Positions 19,307 to 27,821 of a stretch of DNA of 64,000 bases are shown piece by piece; positions within the stretch are counted from its first letter, which is position 1; the number at the start of each line of letters is the position of its first letter. The notes below the pieces were generated by a model, which was given only the letters and a program-made list of their open reading frames with translations, made no database searches and was not told the DNA's origin. The stretch is taken from positions 124,001 through 188,000 of the forward strand of contig NZ_JAMZDE010000001.1 in the NCBI RefSeq assembly GCF_024159085.1, written 5' to 3'. Position numbers and translations under genes: made by a program. Source of the stretch: Idiomarina rhizosphaerae (GTDB lineage Bacteria > Pseudomonadota > Gammaproteobacteria > Enterobacterales > Alteromonadaceae).

Positions 19307-19605
19307 AAGTTATTATTATTGCGGGCAAAGTGGTTTTTGCCGTTATCTGGCTGGGTCTTTTTGCTTTGCTTGCAGGGACAAACGGCGAGCTCAGCACTCA
19401 GTCCATTGGTTTGCTGAGCTTGTTATTAGCCATTATGGTTATCACGCACTTGCTGCTGCTTGGTATTTTTGTTGCCACCATGAAAGAGGTTTTCCCCTGG
19501 CGCAAAGGCGACAGCTGGCAAATTCTGGCCTTTGGTATTTTCGCCTGGCTGTCTATTCTTCAGCGTCCAAAGCCAGACCAAGGTTCGACACCCCCTCGTC
19601 GTTAA
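19303..19605 (+). CDS. DUF1145 small membrane protein
   Basis: This 100-residue protein has two or three hydrophobic helices (about 4-24, 33-58 and 73-85) and the motif EVFPWRKGDSWQILAFGIFA. It corresponds to YhhL of E. coli, which also follows rsmD directly. The ATGA overlap with rsmD suggests coupled translation. No function is established. Its 3' end overlaps the convergent DUF416 gene by 53 bases. Confidence 0.85.
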   Translation: MKVIIIAGKVVFAVIWLGLFALLAGTNGELSTQSIGLLSLLLAIMVITHLLLLGIFVATMKEVFPWRKGDSWQILAFGIFAWLSILQRPKPDQGSTPPRR

Positions 19606-20161
19606 GCATCATTTTTAACTGGCTTACCAAAGCTCTGTTTACCGCAGGCTGTTGTTCAAGAAAGTTGATCATGGCCTGCTGAATAGCCACTTCGTATTCC
19701 ATTAGCTCATGTGTCTGAACGTGCTCTTTTAACTGCTCGGTGCCCACGTCTTCGGCGTCATTGAGTTCAATAAACTTCGCCACACTGGCTTGCGATATTT
19801 TTGCCACATCCAGAAAATTAGACGCGTTATCGTCCAGCAGCCCCTGCAACAACGTACTTAACGCTGTGCAGGCATCCATTGCCGGATACACACCCAACAT
19901 GTCGTGCCCGTATTCACTGGGCGTTTGTTCGTCCACTTTTTCCTGCCAGCGGGCAAAGTTAACCTTGGTTTTCTTCGGGTTGGCTACCCAGTCCCAGCAG
20001 GCATTTAACGTGCCGTGCAAAGGTTTACTGTCGCCAAAGCCGGTTAACTGATGAAAGAAATCGTAATTAGGAACCATACGTTCGCACAGGTATAACGCCA
20101 TAACAATTTGCTGTTCATGCGGTAGTTCGCGTATGCGCTGAAAGGTATCGAGTTGACTCAC
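19553..20161 (-). CDS. DUF416 family protein (YjaG-like)
   Basis: The 202-residue soluble, mostly helical protein matches the DUF416/YjaG family. The N-terminus reads LPHEQQIVMALYLCERMVPN. A central HGTLNACWDWVANPK and YGHDMLGVYPAMDAC lead to a C-terminal NFLEQQPAVNRALVSQ block. Function is unknown in all members. It is divergent from the PLP enzyme at 20224 and convergent with the DUF1145 gene. Confidence 0.85.
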   Translation of the reverse strand: MSQLDTFQRIRELPHEQQIVMALYLCERMVPNYDFFHQLTGFGDSKPLHGTLNACWDWVANPKKTKVNFARWQEKVDEQTPSEYGHDMLGVYPAMDACTALSTLLQGLLDDNASNFLDVAKISQASVAKFIELNDAEDVGTEQLKEHVQTHELMEYEVAIQQAMINFLEQQPAVNRALVSQLKMMLNDEGVSNLGLALDAEE

Positions 20162-20223
20162 GTTCCGGCTCCAGACAGTGTATGCTTATCACTGTGTCGT
20201 TTTATTCGTTAAGGGCTCGTATT

Positions 20224-21183
20224 ATGCCGAAGTTATCGCTCCCCTGCCATGCCGATGTCGTACAAGCGCAGCAAAGAATTAATAGCTATACCGTCAAGAC
20301 CCCTGTGCTGACAAACCCTGCGTTAAATCAGCAATTGGGCTGCGAATTATTTTTCAAATGCGAGAATCTGCAACGTACCGGGGCCTTTAAGTTCCGGGGG
20401 GCCACTAACGCGTTACTTAAACTTAGCCCGAAACAGCGCCAGCAAGGGGTTATCACCGTGTCTTCCGGCAATCATGGTGCGGCATTAGCCCACGCAGGTA
20501 AAGCTTTGGGTGTAAGAGTAAAAGTCGGCGTACCCACTAATGCTCCCGCAATAAAACGGCAAAATATTGAAGCCGGTGGTGCGGAAATTACCAACATAGA
20601 ACCGGGTATGGCCGCGCGTGAAGCCATTGTGGCCAAGTGGCAAAAGGAAGGTGAAAGTCACTTTATACCGCCTTATGATCATGCCGACATTATTGCCGGT
20701 CAGGGCACAGCAACACTTGAGTTACTGGAGCAAACTGACGCACTGGATGCGGTAATAACGCCACTGGGTGGTGGTGGCTTGCTTTCAGGTGCCTGTCTTG
20801 CCTGTGACGGTACCGAAATACAAGTGTTCGGCGCAGAACCCGAATTAGCGAATGATGCCTTTTTATCGTTAAAAGCCGGAGAGCGGCAACCGGCGTTACC
20901 CGCGAAAAGCCTGTGCGATGGTTTACTGACTCAAATCGGTGAATTGCCGTTTGCTATTATTCAGCAACGTATCGGCGATATCTTAGTCTTGAAGGATGAA
21001 GACACCCTAAGCGCCATGCAACTAGTTTGGCATCATCTGAAAATTATTGTGGAACCGTCGTCTGCTATCGCTTTAGCTGCGGTTATACAAAATAAAGCGC
21101 TGTTTGAAGGCAAACGAGTAGGCTTGGTGCTAAGTGGTGGTAACGTTGCAGCGCAGCCGGAAGAGGCAAAGCTGCGCCAGTAG
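20224..21183 (+). CDS. Serine/threonine dehydratase-like PLP enzyme
   Basis: The 319-residue fold-type II PLP enzyme carries the Schiff-base lysine in GAFKFRGATNAL, the substrate loop SSGNHGAALA and the phosphate-binding GGGGLLSG. These are the motifs of catabolic threonine dehydratase, serine racemase and hydroxyaspartate ammonia-lyase. It has no C-terminal ACT regulatory domain, which argues against biosynthetic IlvA. It probably deaminates serine or threonine, although the exact substrate is open. I chose the ATG at 20224 (MPKLSLPCHADVV). An in-frame ATG at 20182 would add a 14-residue N-terminus that fits the family poorly. Confidence 0.85.
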   Translation: MPKLSLPCHADVVQAQQRINSYTVKTPVLTNPALNQQLGCELFFKCENLQRTGAFKFRGATNALLKLSPKQRQQGVITVSSGNHGAALAHAGKALGVRVKVGVPTNAPAIKRQNIEAGGAEITNIEPGMAAREAIVAKWQKEGESHFIPPYDHADIIAGQGTATLELLEQTDALDAVITPLGGGGLLSGACLACDGTEIQVFGAEPELANDAFLSLKAGERQPALPAKSLCDGLLTQIGELPFAIIQQRIGDILVLKDEDTLSAMQLVWHHLKIIVEPSSAIALAAVIQNKALFEGKRVGLVLSGGNVAAQPEEAKLRQ

Positions 21184-21203
21184 TCAATCGGGTTTCAAAA
21201 AGC

Positions 21204-21635
21204 TCAGGTTGCGAATATTTGACTGTCGTCGTTAAAGGTTTTGAATTCTAACGCATTACCGCAGTAGTCGTAGAAGAACATAGTGCCCTGCTCGCCCGGC
21301 TTACCTTTGAAGCGAATGTAGGGTTCTATGACAAACTCAATATCCGCAGCTTTCACACGTTCTGCCAGTGCCTCCCAGTCATCACGTAATAAGACAACGC
21401 CAAAATGTGGAACGGGAACCGAATGGCCATCAACGCCGCTGTGATTTTTTAAACCGGCAACATTGGGTGCAACGTGAGTCACAAACTGGTGACCAAAGAA
21501 GTTCCAGTCTATCCATTCGTCACTGCTGCGTCCCTGTGACAGCCCAAGCACATCGCCATAAAACCCACGGGCATTATCGAGTGAGCTGACAGGAATGGCT
21601 AAATGAAAGGGTCGTACATTAGTTGTGTCTGACAT
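21204..21635 (-). CDS. VOC (glyoxalase/dioxygenase fold) family protein
   Basis: The 143-residue protein has one vicinal-oxygen-chelate module. Candidate metal ligands are the histidine in PFHLAIPV, a second in VPHFGVVL and the glutamate in GNALEFKTF, and [10 protein letters not shown] is characteristic. Such proteins act on small molecules (glyoxalase I, dioxygenases, resistance proteins), and the substrate here cannot be assigned. It is convergent with the dehydratase-like gene. Confidence 0.8.
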   Translation of the reverse strand: MSDTTNVRPFHLAIPVSSLDNARGFYGDVLGLSQGRSSDEWIDWNFFGHQFVTHVAPNVAGLKNHSGVDGHSVPVPHFGVVLLRDDWEALAERVKAADIEFVIEPYIRFKGKPGEQGTMFFYDYCGNALEFKTFNDDSQIFAT

Positions 21636-21664
21636 ACTGCTAAATTGCCTTGCTCTTTAGCCAC

Positions 21665-21895
21665 TTAATGGCTGAGCTTTGCCGTTATGTTTTGTGGTGT
21701 GCTGGTTTGCGGCGAACGACGCCACATTCTGACACCAATAGCGAACACAAGAAGCGCCCAGTTTACCGGTGGAATGAAACCGGCGGTTAATACCGCTAAC
21801 AAATTCCATAGTGGTTTTTTCTGATGCTGGCCCACTAAAGTATAAAACAATAGAGCGGCTACGAGTCCTTGGAGTACCATGAGGCTCAATAGCAT
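21665..21895 (-). CDS. Small hydrophobic protein, unrecognised
   Basis: This 76-residue protein has two predicted membrane helices (LMVLQGLVAALLFYTLVG and LLAVLTAGFIPPVNWALLVF) and a basic C-terminal tail. I chose the ATG at 21895 because AAGGAAAG sits 4 bases upstream. The frame extends 25 codons further without a better site. I do not recognise a family. It lies 29 bases upstream of the VOC gene on the same strand and may be co-transcribed. Confidence 0.5.
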   Translation of the reverse strand: MLLSLMVLQGLVAALLFYTLVGQHQKKPLWNLLAVLTAGFIPPVNWALLVFAIGVRMWRRSPQTSTPQNITAKLSH

Positions 21896-22046
21896 AAGTC
21901 TTTCCTTTTCGTTATTTAAAAAACGTCTTTGCGTTTCTGTTTTTTGTTCTAAATCAGTTTTTACTCGCAAGTAATTACTGATAGATAAAGACTACTCAAT
22001 TATGACTAAACTGTAAAACTTTGTATAAGTCTATGAAATCAAAAGT

Positions 22047-22073
22047 AAAAAACCGACCAAAAGGCCGGTTTTA
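22047..22073 (-). terminator. Rho-independent terminator of the transsulfuration operon
   Basis: On the minus strand the stem AACCGGCC/GGTCGGTT (one mismatch), with a TTTT loop, is followed by a T-rich run. It lies 37 bases past the stop of the cystathionine enzyme gene. Confidence 0.8.
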
Positions 22074-22109
22074 CATATTAAAAATTGAATTTTTAATCGT
22101 TAATAGCGA

Positions 22110-23282
22110 TTAAAATGCGCTAAGCGCGTTGTCTAAGTCGGCTTTAAGATCATCCAGATCTTCAATACCAACAGACACCCGCACGAAGTTATCCAAAATG
22201 CCTAGCTTCTCACGATTCTCTTTTGGAACCGACGCGTGCGTCATAATGGCCGGATGTTCAATCAGCGATTCAACACCACCTAAGCTTTCGGCCAGTGCAA
22301 ACACTTCTACTGATTCCAGGAATTTGCGCGCCGCTTCTAAGTCACCTTTCAGCAAAATAGAAATCATGCCGCCGAAACCCTGCATCTGCTTTTTCGCCAG
22401 CTCATGCTGAGGATGGCTTTCAAGCCCCGGGTAAATGACTTTTTCCACTTTCGGGTGTTGTTCAAGCCATTTAGCCAACTCCATTGCCGCTTCATTGTGA
22501 TGGCGCATACGCAATGCCAGTGTCTTCACGCCGCGCAGTGCAAGGTATGAGTCAAACGGACCGGCAATAGCACCTGCAGAGTTCTGTAAAAACAACATGC
22601 GCTCAACCAAATCGTCATTATCGCCCACAACGGCAATACCGCCGACCATATCAGAGTGACCGTTGAGGTATTTGGTTGCTGAGTGCATAACCATGTCTGC
22701 GCCCATTTCCAGCGGGCGCTGGTTAAACGGCGTGGCAAAAGTGTTATCCACCACCACAATAATATCCGGGTTCTTTTTCTTAGCCAGTTTAACTATGGCT
22801 TCAATGTCGACCAGCTTCAGCATCGGGTTGCTTGGCGTTTCCACCCAGATCATGCGGGTGTTGTCCTGAATGCTGGCTTCCACTGCGCTTAAATCAGCTA
22901 AGTCGACATAAGAGAATTTCAGGCCAGCAGAGCGTCCGCGCACTTTGTCGAATAAACGGAAGCTACCGCCGTATAAGTCGTCCATAGCAACGATGTGGTC
23001 GCCGCTGTCCAGCAGCTCCAGAATGGTCGAGGTTGCTGCCATGCCAGACGCAAAAGCCAGCCCCTGCTTGCCACCTTCCAAAGAAGCAACAGAACGTTCC
23101 CAGGCAAAGCGCGTGGGGTTGTGTGAGCGTGAATACTCAAAACCTTTGTGTTGGCCCGGGCTTTCCTGAGCATAGGTAGAGCTGGTAAAAATAGGAGGCA
23201 TTACCGCACCGGTAACAGGCTCCGGAGACTGCCCGCCATGAATGGCGCGCGTCGCGAATTTCATTGTCTTTTCATTTGCCAT
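22110..23282 (-). CDS. Cystathionine gamma-lyase/synthase family PLP enzyme
   Basis: The 390-residue fold-type I enzyme of the Cys/Met metabolism family has the PLP lysine in [14 protein letters not shown]. Other conserved blocks are [20 protein letters not shown] near the N-terminus, [15 protein letters not shown] and [12 protein letters not shown]. The C-terminal [16 protein letters not shown] is typical. The family includes cystathionine gamma-synthase (MetB) and gamma-lyase (CGL), which sequence alone separates poorly. Because the upstream gene looks like cystathionine beta-synthase, gamma-lyase (cystathionine to cysteine) is the better guess. It follows that gene by 29 bases and ends in a good terminator. 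Confidence 0.85.
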   Translation of the reverse strand: MANEKTMKFATRAIHGGQSPEPVTGAVMPPIFTSSTYAQESPGQHKGFEYSRSHNPTRFAWERSVASLEGGKQGLAFASGMAATSTILELLDSGDHIVAMDDLYGGSFRLFDKVRGRSAGLKFSYVDLADLSAVEASIQDNTRMIWVETPSNPMLKLVDIEAIVKLAKKKNPDIIVVVDNTFATPFNQRPLEMGADMVMHSATKYLNGHSDMVGGIAVVGDNDDLVERMLFLQNSAGAIAGPFDSYLALRGVKTLALRMRHHNEAAMELAKWLEQHPKVEKVIYPGLESHPQHELAKKQMQGFGGMISILLKGDLEAARKFLESVEVFALAESLGGVESLIEHPAIMTHASVPKENREKLGILDNFVRVSVGIEDLDDLKADLDNALSAF

Positions 23283-23311
23283 GATTCAGGTTCCTTAATT
23301 TACAACAAGTA

Positions 23312-24277
23312 TTACAGCAGGTTTTGCTCACGCATCCAGTCGTCGTTGAACAGCTTGGACAGGTAGCGGTTACCCGTATCACAAGCTAGCGTTACAACGC
23401 GTTTTGGCTCGGTTTGTTGTTGGCAATAACGCAGCGCCGCTGCAATTAAAGTACCGCTTGATGAACCCACCATAACGCCTTCTTTTTCCAGTACTTTACG
23501 TGCGGTTTGCATGCCTTCTTTATCAGAAATGGCAAACGCAGTATTGGCTAATTTGATGTCACAAATGGTCGGGATAAAATCTTCACCAATGCCTTCGGCC
23601 AACCAGCTGCCCGCTTCCACTTCTTCGTTACGGTTAACCAGTGGTTCTAAAATAGAGCCTGCCGGATCAGCCAATACTAAGTCGATATCGCTTTTTTGTT
23701 CGCGTAAATAACGGCCAACACCGGTTAAGGTTCCGCCAGAGCCAACACCACAGACGAACGCATCCAGGTTACCTTCCATTTGCTCCCAAATTTCCGGACC
23801 TGTCGTCTTGTAATGAGCATCGACGTTTGCCGGATTCTCAAACTGGTTAACATAGTAGTAGCCGTTTTCTTCCGCCATGCGCGCTGCCATGTCCTGATAG
23901 TATTCAGGGTGGCCTTTTTGCACATCGGAACGCGTCTGTACCACTTCGGCACCCATAGCACGCAGGTTGTTTACTTTTTCCTGGCTCATTTTGTCCGGCA
24001 TAACAATTTTCAGCGGATAGCCTTTACTCGCCGCCACTAACGCCAGACCCAGTCCGGTATTACCGGCAGTCGCTTCAATAATAGTATCGCCCGGCTTTAA
24101 TTTGCCTTGCTTTTCGGCCTGTTCAACCATTTCCACCGCAATACGGTCTTTAATAGAGCCGCCCGGGTTTTGCAGCTCGAGTTTTAAATACAGCTCGCAC
24201 GGGCCGGTGTCCATATTGGTAACGCGCACCATTGGCGTGTTGCCGACCATTTCCATTACATTATTAAAAACTTTCAT
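23312..24277 (-). CDS. Cystathionine beta-synthase-type PLP enzyme (cysteine synthase family)
   Basis: The 321-residue fold-type II enzyme has the PLP lysine in NPGGSIKDR, the TAGNTGLGLA loop and the GSGGTLTGVGRY phosphate motif. The C-terminal half has EGIGEDFIP and CDTGNRYLSKLFNDDWM, which resemble catalytic cores of cystathionine beta-synthase more than CysK or CysM. The regulatory CBS-pair domain is absent. With the downstream gamma-lyase-type gene it would make a reverse transsulfuration route from homocysteine and serine to cysteine. O-acetylserine sulfhydrylase activity is the alternative. The gene is divergent from the threonine aldolase. Confidence 0.8.
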   Translation of the reverse strand: MKVFNNVMEMVGNTPMVRVTNMDTGPCELYLKLELQNPGGSIKDRIAVEMVEQAEKQGKLKPGDTIIEATAGNTGLGLALVAASKGYPLKIVMPDKMSQEKVNNLRAMGAEVVQTRSDVQKGHPEYYQDMAARMAEENGYYYVNQFENPANVDAHYKTTGPEIWEQMEGNLDAFVCGVGSGGTLTGVGRYLREQKSDIDLVLADPAGSILEPLVNRNEEVEAGSWLAEGIGEDFIPTICDIKLANTAFAISDKEGMQTARKVLEKEGVMVGSSSGTLIAAALRYCQQQTEPKRVVTLACDTGNRYLSKLFNDDWMREQNLL

Positions 24278-24405
24278 ATTGGCTCGCTTTGTTGTCGAGT
24301 GTCTGGTTCAATATCGGGTCATTATCCCTTGACTGAGCTCGCTAAACAACCTTGCGCTTAGAACCGGATGATAGTTGTTATAACTAACCCCAAAATGAGG
24401 CTGTT

Positions 24406-25428
24406 ATGCTGGATTTACGCAGTGATACCGTAACCCTTCCCAGCGCTGCTATGCGCACTGCTATTGCCGAAGCGACCGTCGGTGATGATGTTTATGGTGA
24501 AGATCCGTCAATTAACGCGCTGGAAAAGCGGGTGGCAGAATTGCTCGGTAAGGAAGATGCTTTGCTTTGCAGCTCCGGCACACAAAGTAACTTGCTGGGG
24601 TTAATGAGCCACTGCCGTAACGGCGAAGAGTACATTGTCGGTCAGGAGTATCACACTTACCGCTACGAGGCCGGAGGCGCTGCAGTTTTAGGCAGCATCG
24701 TGCCACAGACCATTGAAGTAGAAGCCGATGGCACCTTGTCGCTTGCAACTATTGAAAAGCGTATAAAACCCAACGACCCGCACTTTCCTATCACCCGCTT
24801 GCTGGCCTTTGAAAATACCCACGGCGGGCAGTTAATAGACCAGGACTATTTTGATAAAGCCCGTATTCTGGCCGATCAAAATGGTTTGTCGATGCATTTA
24901 GACGGCGCGCGCCTGCCCAACGCCGCTATTGCCAGCGGCCGCAGCATGGCGGAACTCGCCGCCCCTTTCGACAGCGTGTCTTTGTGCTGTTCAAAAGGTC
25001 TGGGGGCGCCTATTGGTTCACTGCTGGCAGGCTCAAAAGAATTAATTGCTCGCGCTCGACGTTGGCGCAAAATGGTCGGCGGCGGTATGCGTCAGGCCGG
25101 GTTTGTTGCCGTAGCCATTGATTACGCGTTAACGAATCAGTTTGAGCGTATACAGCAGGACCACGACAACGCTGAATGGTTGTTTCAACAACTTTCTGAG
25201 TTGCTGGCAGGTACCGAAGCCAAAGTCCGCTATTCCGGTACCAACATGACCTTTGTCGAACTACCGGACAGTTTACCGGCGGACAGCTTGCGGGAACTAA
25301 TGGCAGAACACGACATTAAACTGCCCGGCGGCCAAAAGCTGCGACTAGTGTGCCATCTGGATGTCAGCCGCGAACACCTGGAACGTTTTGTCGAATTGTT
25401 CAAACAATGGCTTAGTAGCGAGCGCTGA
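24406..25428 (+). CDS. ltaE: Low-specificity L-threonine aldolase
   Basis: The 340-residue PLP enzyme splits threonine or allo-threonine to glycine and acetaldehyde. MLDLRSDTVTLPSAAMR at the N-terminus is diagnostic. LHLDGARLPNAA-type and SLCCSKGLGAPIGSLLAGS (PLP lysine in CSKGLG) are the catalytic blocks. The GVRWRR-like region reads RARRWRKMVGGGMRQAGF. It sits divergent from the transsulfuration pair. Glycine/threonine and cysteine metabolism being adjacent suits an amino-acid-consuming marine bacterium (inference). Confidence 0.93.
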   Translation: MLDLRSDTVTLPSAAMRTAIAEATVGDDVYGEDPSINALEKRVAELLGKEDALLCSSGTQSNLLGLMSHCRNGEEYIVGQEYHTYRYEAGGAAVLGSIVPQTIEVEADGTLSLATIEKRIKPNDPHFPITRLLAFENTHGGQLIDQDYFDKARILADQNGLSMHLDGARLPNAAIASGRSMAELAAPFDSVSLCCSKGLGAPIGSLLAGSKELIARARRWRKMVGGGMRQAGFVAVAIDYALTNQFERIQQDHDNAEWLFQQLSELLAGTEAKVRYSGTNMTFVELPDSLPADSLRELMAEHDIKLPGGQKLRLVCHLDVSREHLERFVELFKQWLSSER

Positions 25429-25439
25429 GGTTGCAGCCC

Positions 25440-25547
25440 GTAACCTGACGTTCACGTCAGGTGGGGTGTCGGGCTAACCACCAAAAGTGATTTTTACCTC
25501 TTGGTATAGACGGGCAGATCGCACCTGACGCAATAGCGTCAGGCTAC
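25440..25547. repeat. REP/BIME-like repeat, copy 1
   Basis: This 108-base element has a hairpin at each end. The left end is GTAACCTGACG-TTCA-CGTCAGG. The right end, read on the minus strand, is GTAG then CCTGACGC-TATT-GCGTCAGG. The ends are therefore in inverted orientation, and each begins with a GTAA/GTAG tetranucleotide, the layout of REP pairs mobilised by RAYT transposases. About nine tenths of the bases match copy 2 at 26005. The GTAG of the right end supplies the TAG stop of the CopG-type gene. Confidence 0.8.
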
Positions 25548-25882
25548 CCTTCATTAGCTCTTTGATCTTCTGGGCCTTTGATTTCCATGACCTGAGCTCT
25601 TTGCTTCAGGACTTTCTTTTCCGATGCCACAAATCGCTTCAGGAGTTGCCTAATTAGCGGTTGGTATCCCAAGTTATAATGCTCTGCGATGGTCTTCAAA
25701 TCGTCGATGAGCTCTTCCTCCATACGAATAGATATAGGCCGCAGTCGCACAGACTGATTGATTGCATCTTCAATTGCCTGGTCAAATCCCACACGTTCTA
25801 CATAAGCTTCTTCTTGACCTAATTCACCACTATCCCATTTTTCATCTTGCTCAACCGCTTCTCTGATATCTTCTTTTTTCAT
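25544..25882 (-). CDS. CopG-type antitoxin-like ribbon-helix-helix protein
   Basis: This 112-residue acidic protein has a C-terminal ribbon-helix-helix segment (RPISIRMEEELIDDLKTIAE, then HYNLGYQPLIRQLLKRFV). The pattern is that of CopG/BrnA-type antitoxins, where a beta strand binds DNA and GYQxLIxxLL is the second helix. The N-terminal DIREAVEQDEKWDSGELG could be the toxin-binding part. No toxin gene is found beside it. Upstream is 110 bases of spacer and then a repeat. I chose the ATG at 25882 because GGAGAG lies 4 bases before it. The gene is bracketed by two copies of the same repeat, and its stop codon is part of copy 1. Confidence 0.75.
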   Translation of the reverse strand: MKKEDIREAVEQDEKWDSGELGQEEAYVERVGFDQAIEDAINQSVRLRPISIRMEEELIDDLKTIAEHYNLGYQPLIRQLLKRFVASEKKVLKQRAQVMEIKGPEDQRANEG

Positions 25883-26004
25883 ACGACTCTCCAATTCATG
25901 CAGGGATACTGCTAGCTTCCATACTTTTCATAGATTCTTTGCTCTAACGAGTTAGCTTCTTAAACTGTAGCGTAATACATATGTATATACAAAATAGCCG
26001 TGGC

Positions 26005-26113
26005 GTAACCTGACGTTGTACGTCAGGTGAGATGTCGAGCTAACCACCCAAAGTGATTTTTACCTATTGGTATAGACGGGTAGATCGCACCTGACGCAAT
26101 AGCGTCAGGCTAC
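26005..26113. repeat. REP/BIME-like repeat, copy 2
   Basis: This 109-base element matches copy 1 along its length, including the non-hairpin middle (AAGTGATTTTTACC, TGGTATAGACGGG, AGATCGC). The left hairpin is GTAACCTGACG-TTGT-ACGTCAGG. The right hairpin, read on the minus strand, starts GTAGCCTGACGC and is identical to copy 1. Its GTAG contains the TAG stop codon of comM. It separates comM from the CopG-type gene on the same strand. Confidence 0.8.
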
Positions 26114-27654
26114 AAGCTTTGCACCTGATCAATGAGTCGATCTAGGGCTCGGTAATTGAGAGCTTCGGCTAAATGCTGCTGCTCAATGGCGTCACTCTCA
26201 GCTAAATCAGCAATGGTTCGGGCTAAACGCAGAGTCCGGTGATAAGCTCGGTGGGACAGCTTCATCTTTTCGGAGGCTTTTGCTAAAAATGCTTCTGTTT
26301 TGTCTGACAACTCGCATATTTGCTTCAGCGCTTTCGGCTTAACCTGACTGTTCAGACAGCCCTGTCGCTGTATTTGGCGCTGCCTGGTTTTCTCGACTAA
26401 GCTTTTTGCTTCTGCAGAAGTCATTTGGCTATTGCGTTTGGGTCCACCATTCAGACTCATTGATTCCGTTTCTCGTGGCACCATCACCTGGATGTCGATA
26501 CGATCCAGCAAAGGACCTGAAAGCTTGTTTAAATACTTGAGAATTTGGTCAGGTGTGGACCGGCAGTTAGCTAAGGAGCCATCGAATTGACCGCAAGGAG
26601 AAGGGTTCAGCGCGCAAACCAGCTGAAAGTTAGCCGGGAATTTGACGTTGTATCCTGCACGACTAATGGTAATTTCACCGCTTCCGAGTGGTTCACGTAA
26701 GCAGTCCAATACATGTCGACTGAACTCGGGCATCTCATCTAAAAATAATAACCCGTTGTTTGCTAAGGATATTTCTCCTGGACGAACAGAATTACCCGTT
26801 CCACCTCCCACAAGCGCAGCGGCTGTACAGGTATGGTGCGGATTTCGCAGCTCGCGCCGTGTTAACGCCTCCGCATGATGGTAATCAAAAGACACCGACT
26901 TAACCGCCGCAATTTCCATAGCTTCCTGCTCAGTTAAGGCTGGCAATATCCCATTCAAACGTTGCGCCAGCATGGTTTTACCGGTTCCCGGTGGCCCGAC
27001 GAACAACAAGTGGTGCTTACCTGCCGCAGATAACAACAAGGCGCGCTTAGCTTGCTCCTGCCCTACAACATCGGCTAAATCACCATCATCGTTCGATGAT
27101 TCCTTTGCCCAATTTATCGACTTTGATTCCCTCAGTGGCTGGTGATCATGCAAATGTTCATAAACACTGACCAAGTCAGCCGCCAGCCAGCTCTTTTGTT
27201 CACGTACTAACCCGGCTTCCTGCTCGTTAGTAATAGGTACAAACGCCTGCCGCTTTTTATTACGACACGCCAACAAGGCTGGGATTAAGCCATTTACCGC
27301 ACGCAACTCACCGGTTAACGCCAGCTCACCATAAAATTCCGCCTGCTCCAGAATAGCATCCGGTATCTGCCCCGAAGCCGCCAAAATGCCAACCGCTATG
27401 GCTAAATCATAACGCGCCCCGGTTTTAGGAATATCCGCCGGCGCTAAATTCACCGTAATACGCGTGGCCGGTGGATATTCAAACCCCGCGTTCATCAAGG
27501 CGGTTTTGACCCGATCCCGAGCCTCTTTTACTGTAGTTGCAGGCATGCCAACCATAGCAAATCCTGGCATTCCCCTTGCCAGATCCACTTCAACCCGAAT
27601 TTCCGGCGCATGAATACCTATCAATGCCCGGGTATAAACTCGCGCTAACGCCAT
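26110..27654 (-). CDS. comM: Mg-chelatase-like AAA+ helicase ComM (YifB family)
   Basis: The 514-residue protein has the YifB/ComM arrangement. An N-terminal Lon-protease-like domain (ARVYTRALIGIHAPEIRVEV, TRITVNLAPADIPKTGARYD) is followed by an AAA+ core with Walker A GPPGTGKTMLAQR and Walker B LLFLDEMPEF. The C-terminal Mg-chelatase-type domain carries CALNPSPCGQ. In naturally transformable gammaproteobacteria ComM is a branch-migration helicase that extends recombination of incoming single-stranded DNA. Other competence genes are not in the window. The C-terminal codon Leu is followed directly by the TAG of the repeat. Confidence 0.93.
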   Translation of the reverse strand: MALARVYTRALIGIHAPEIRVEVDLARGMPGFAMVGMPATTVKEARDRVKTALMNAGFEYPPATRITVNLAPADIPKTGARYDLAIAVGILAASGQIPDAILEQAEFYGELALTGELRAVNGLIPALLACRNKKRQAFVPITNEQEAGLVREQKSWLAADLVSVYEHLHDHQPLRESKSINWAKESSNDDGDLADVVGQEQAKRALLLSAAGKHHLLFVGPPGTGKTMLAQRLNGILPALTEQEAMEIAAVKSVSFDYHHAEALTRRELRNPHHTCTAAALVGGGTGNSVRPGEISLANNGLLFLDEMPEFSRHVLDCLREPLGSGEITISRAGYNVKFPANFQLVCALNPSPCGQFDGSLANCRSTPDQILKYLNKLSGPLLDRIDIQVMVPRETESMSLNGGPKRNSQMTSAEAKSLVEKTRQRQIQRQGCLNSQVKPKALKQICELSDKTEAFLAKASEKMKLSHRAYHRTLRLARTIADLAESDAIEQQHLAEALNYRALDRLIDQVQSL

Positions 27655-27821
27655 CTGTCTCTCCGTGACTAAACAACGACGTAACTATAAGCTGGGGATA
27701 AACCTTTGTATGTAAGCCAAGCACTTCAAGCAATGACCGATATTCTTAGTTCAATAGCCAACGTTTGGCACAAGTTTTGTATTAATGATTGCACTGCTAA
27801 ATGACACATTCAGGAGCAATT

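Noticed and set aside
22074-24405. SAM or cysteine-related riboswitch for the transsulfuration operon
   Set aside because: The 128-base leader upstream of 24277 shows no recognisable SAM-riboswitch core or terminator/antiterminator pair.
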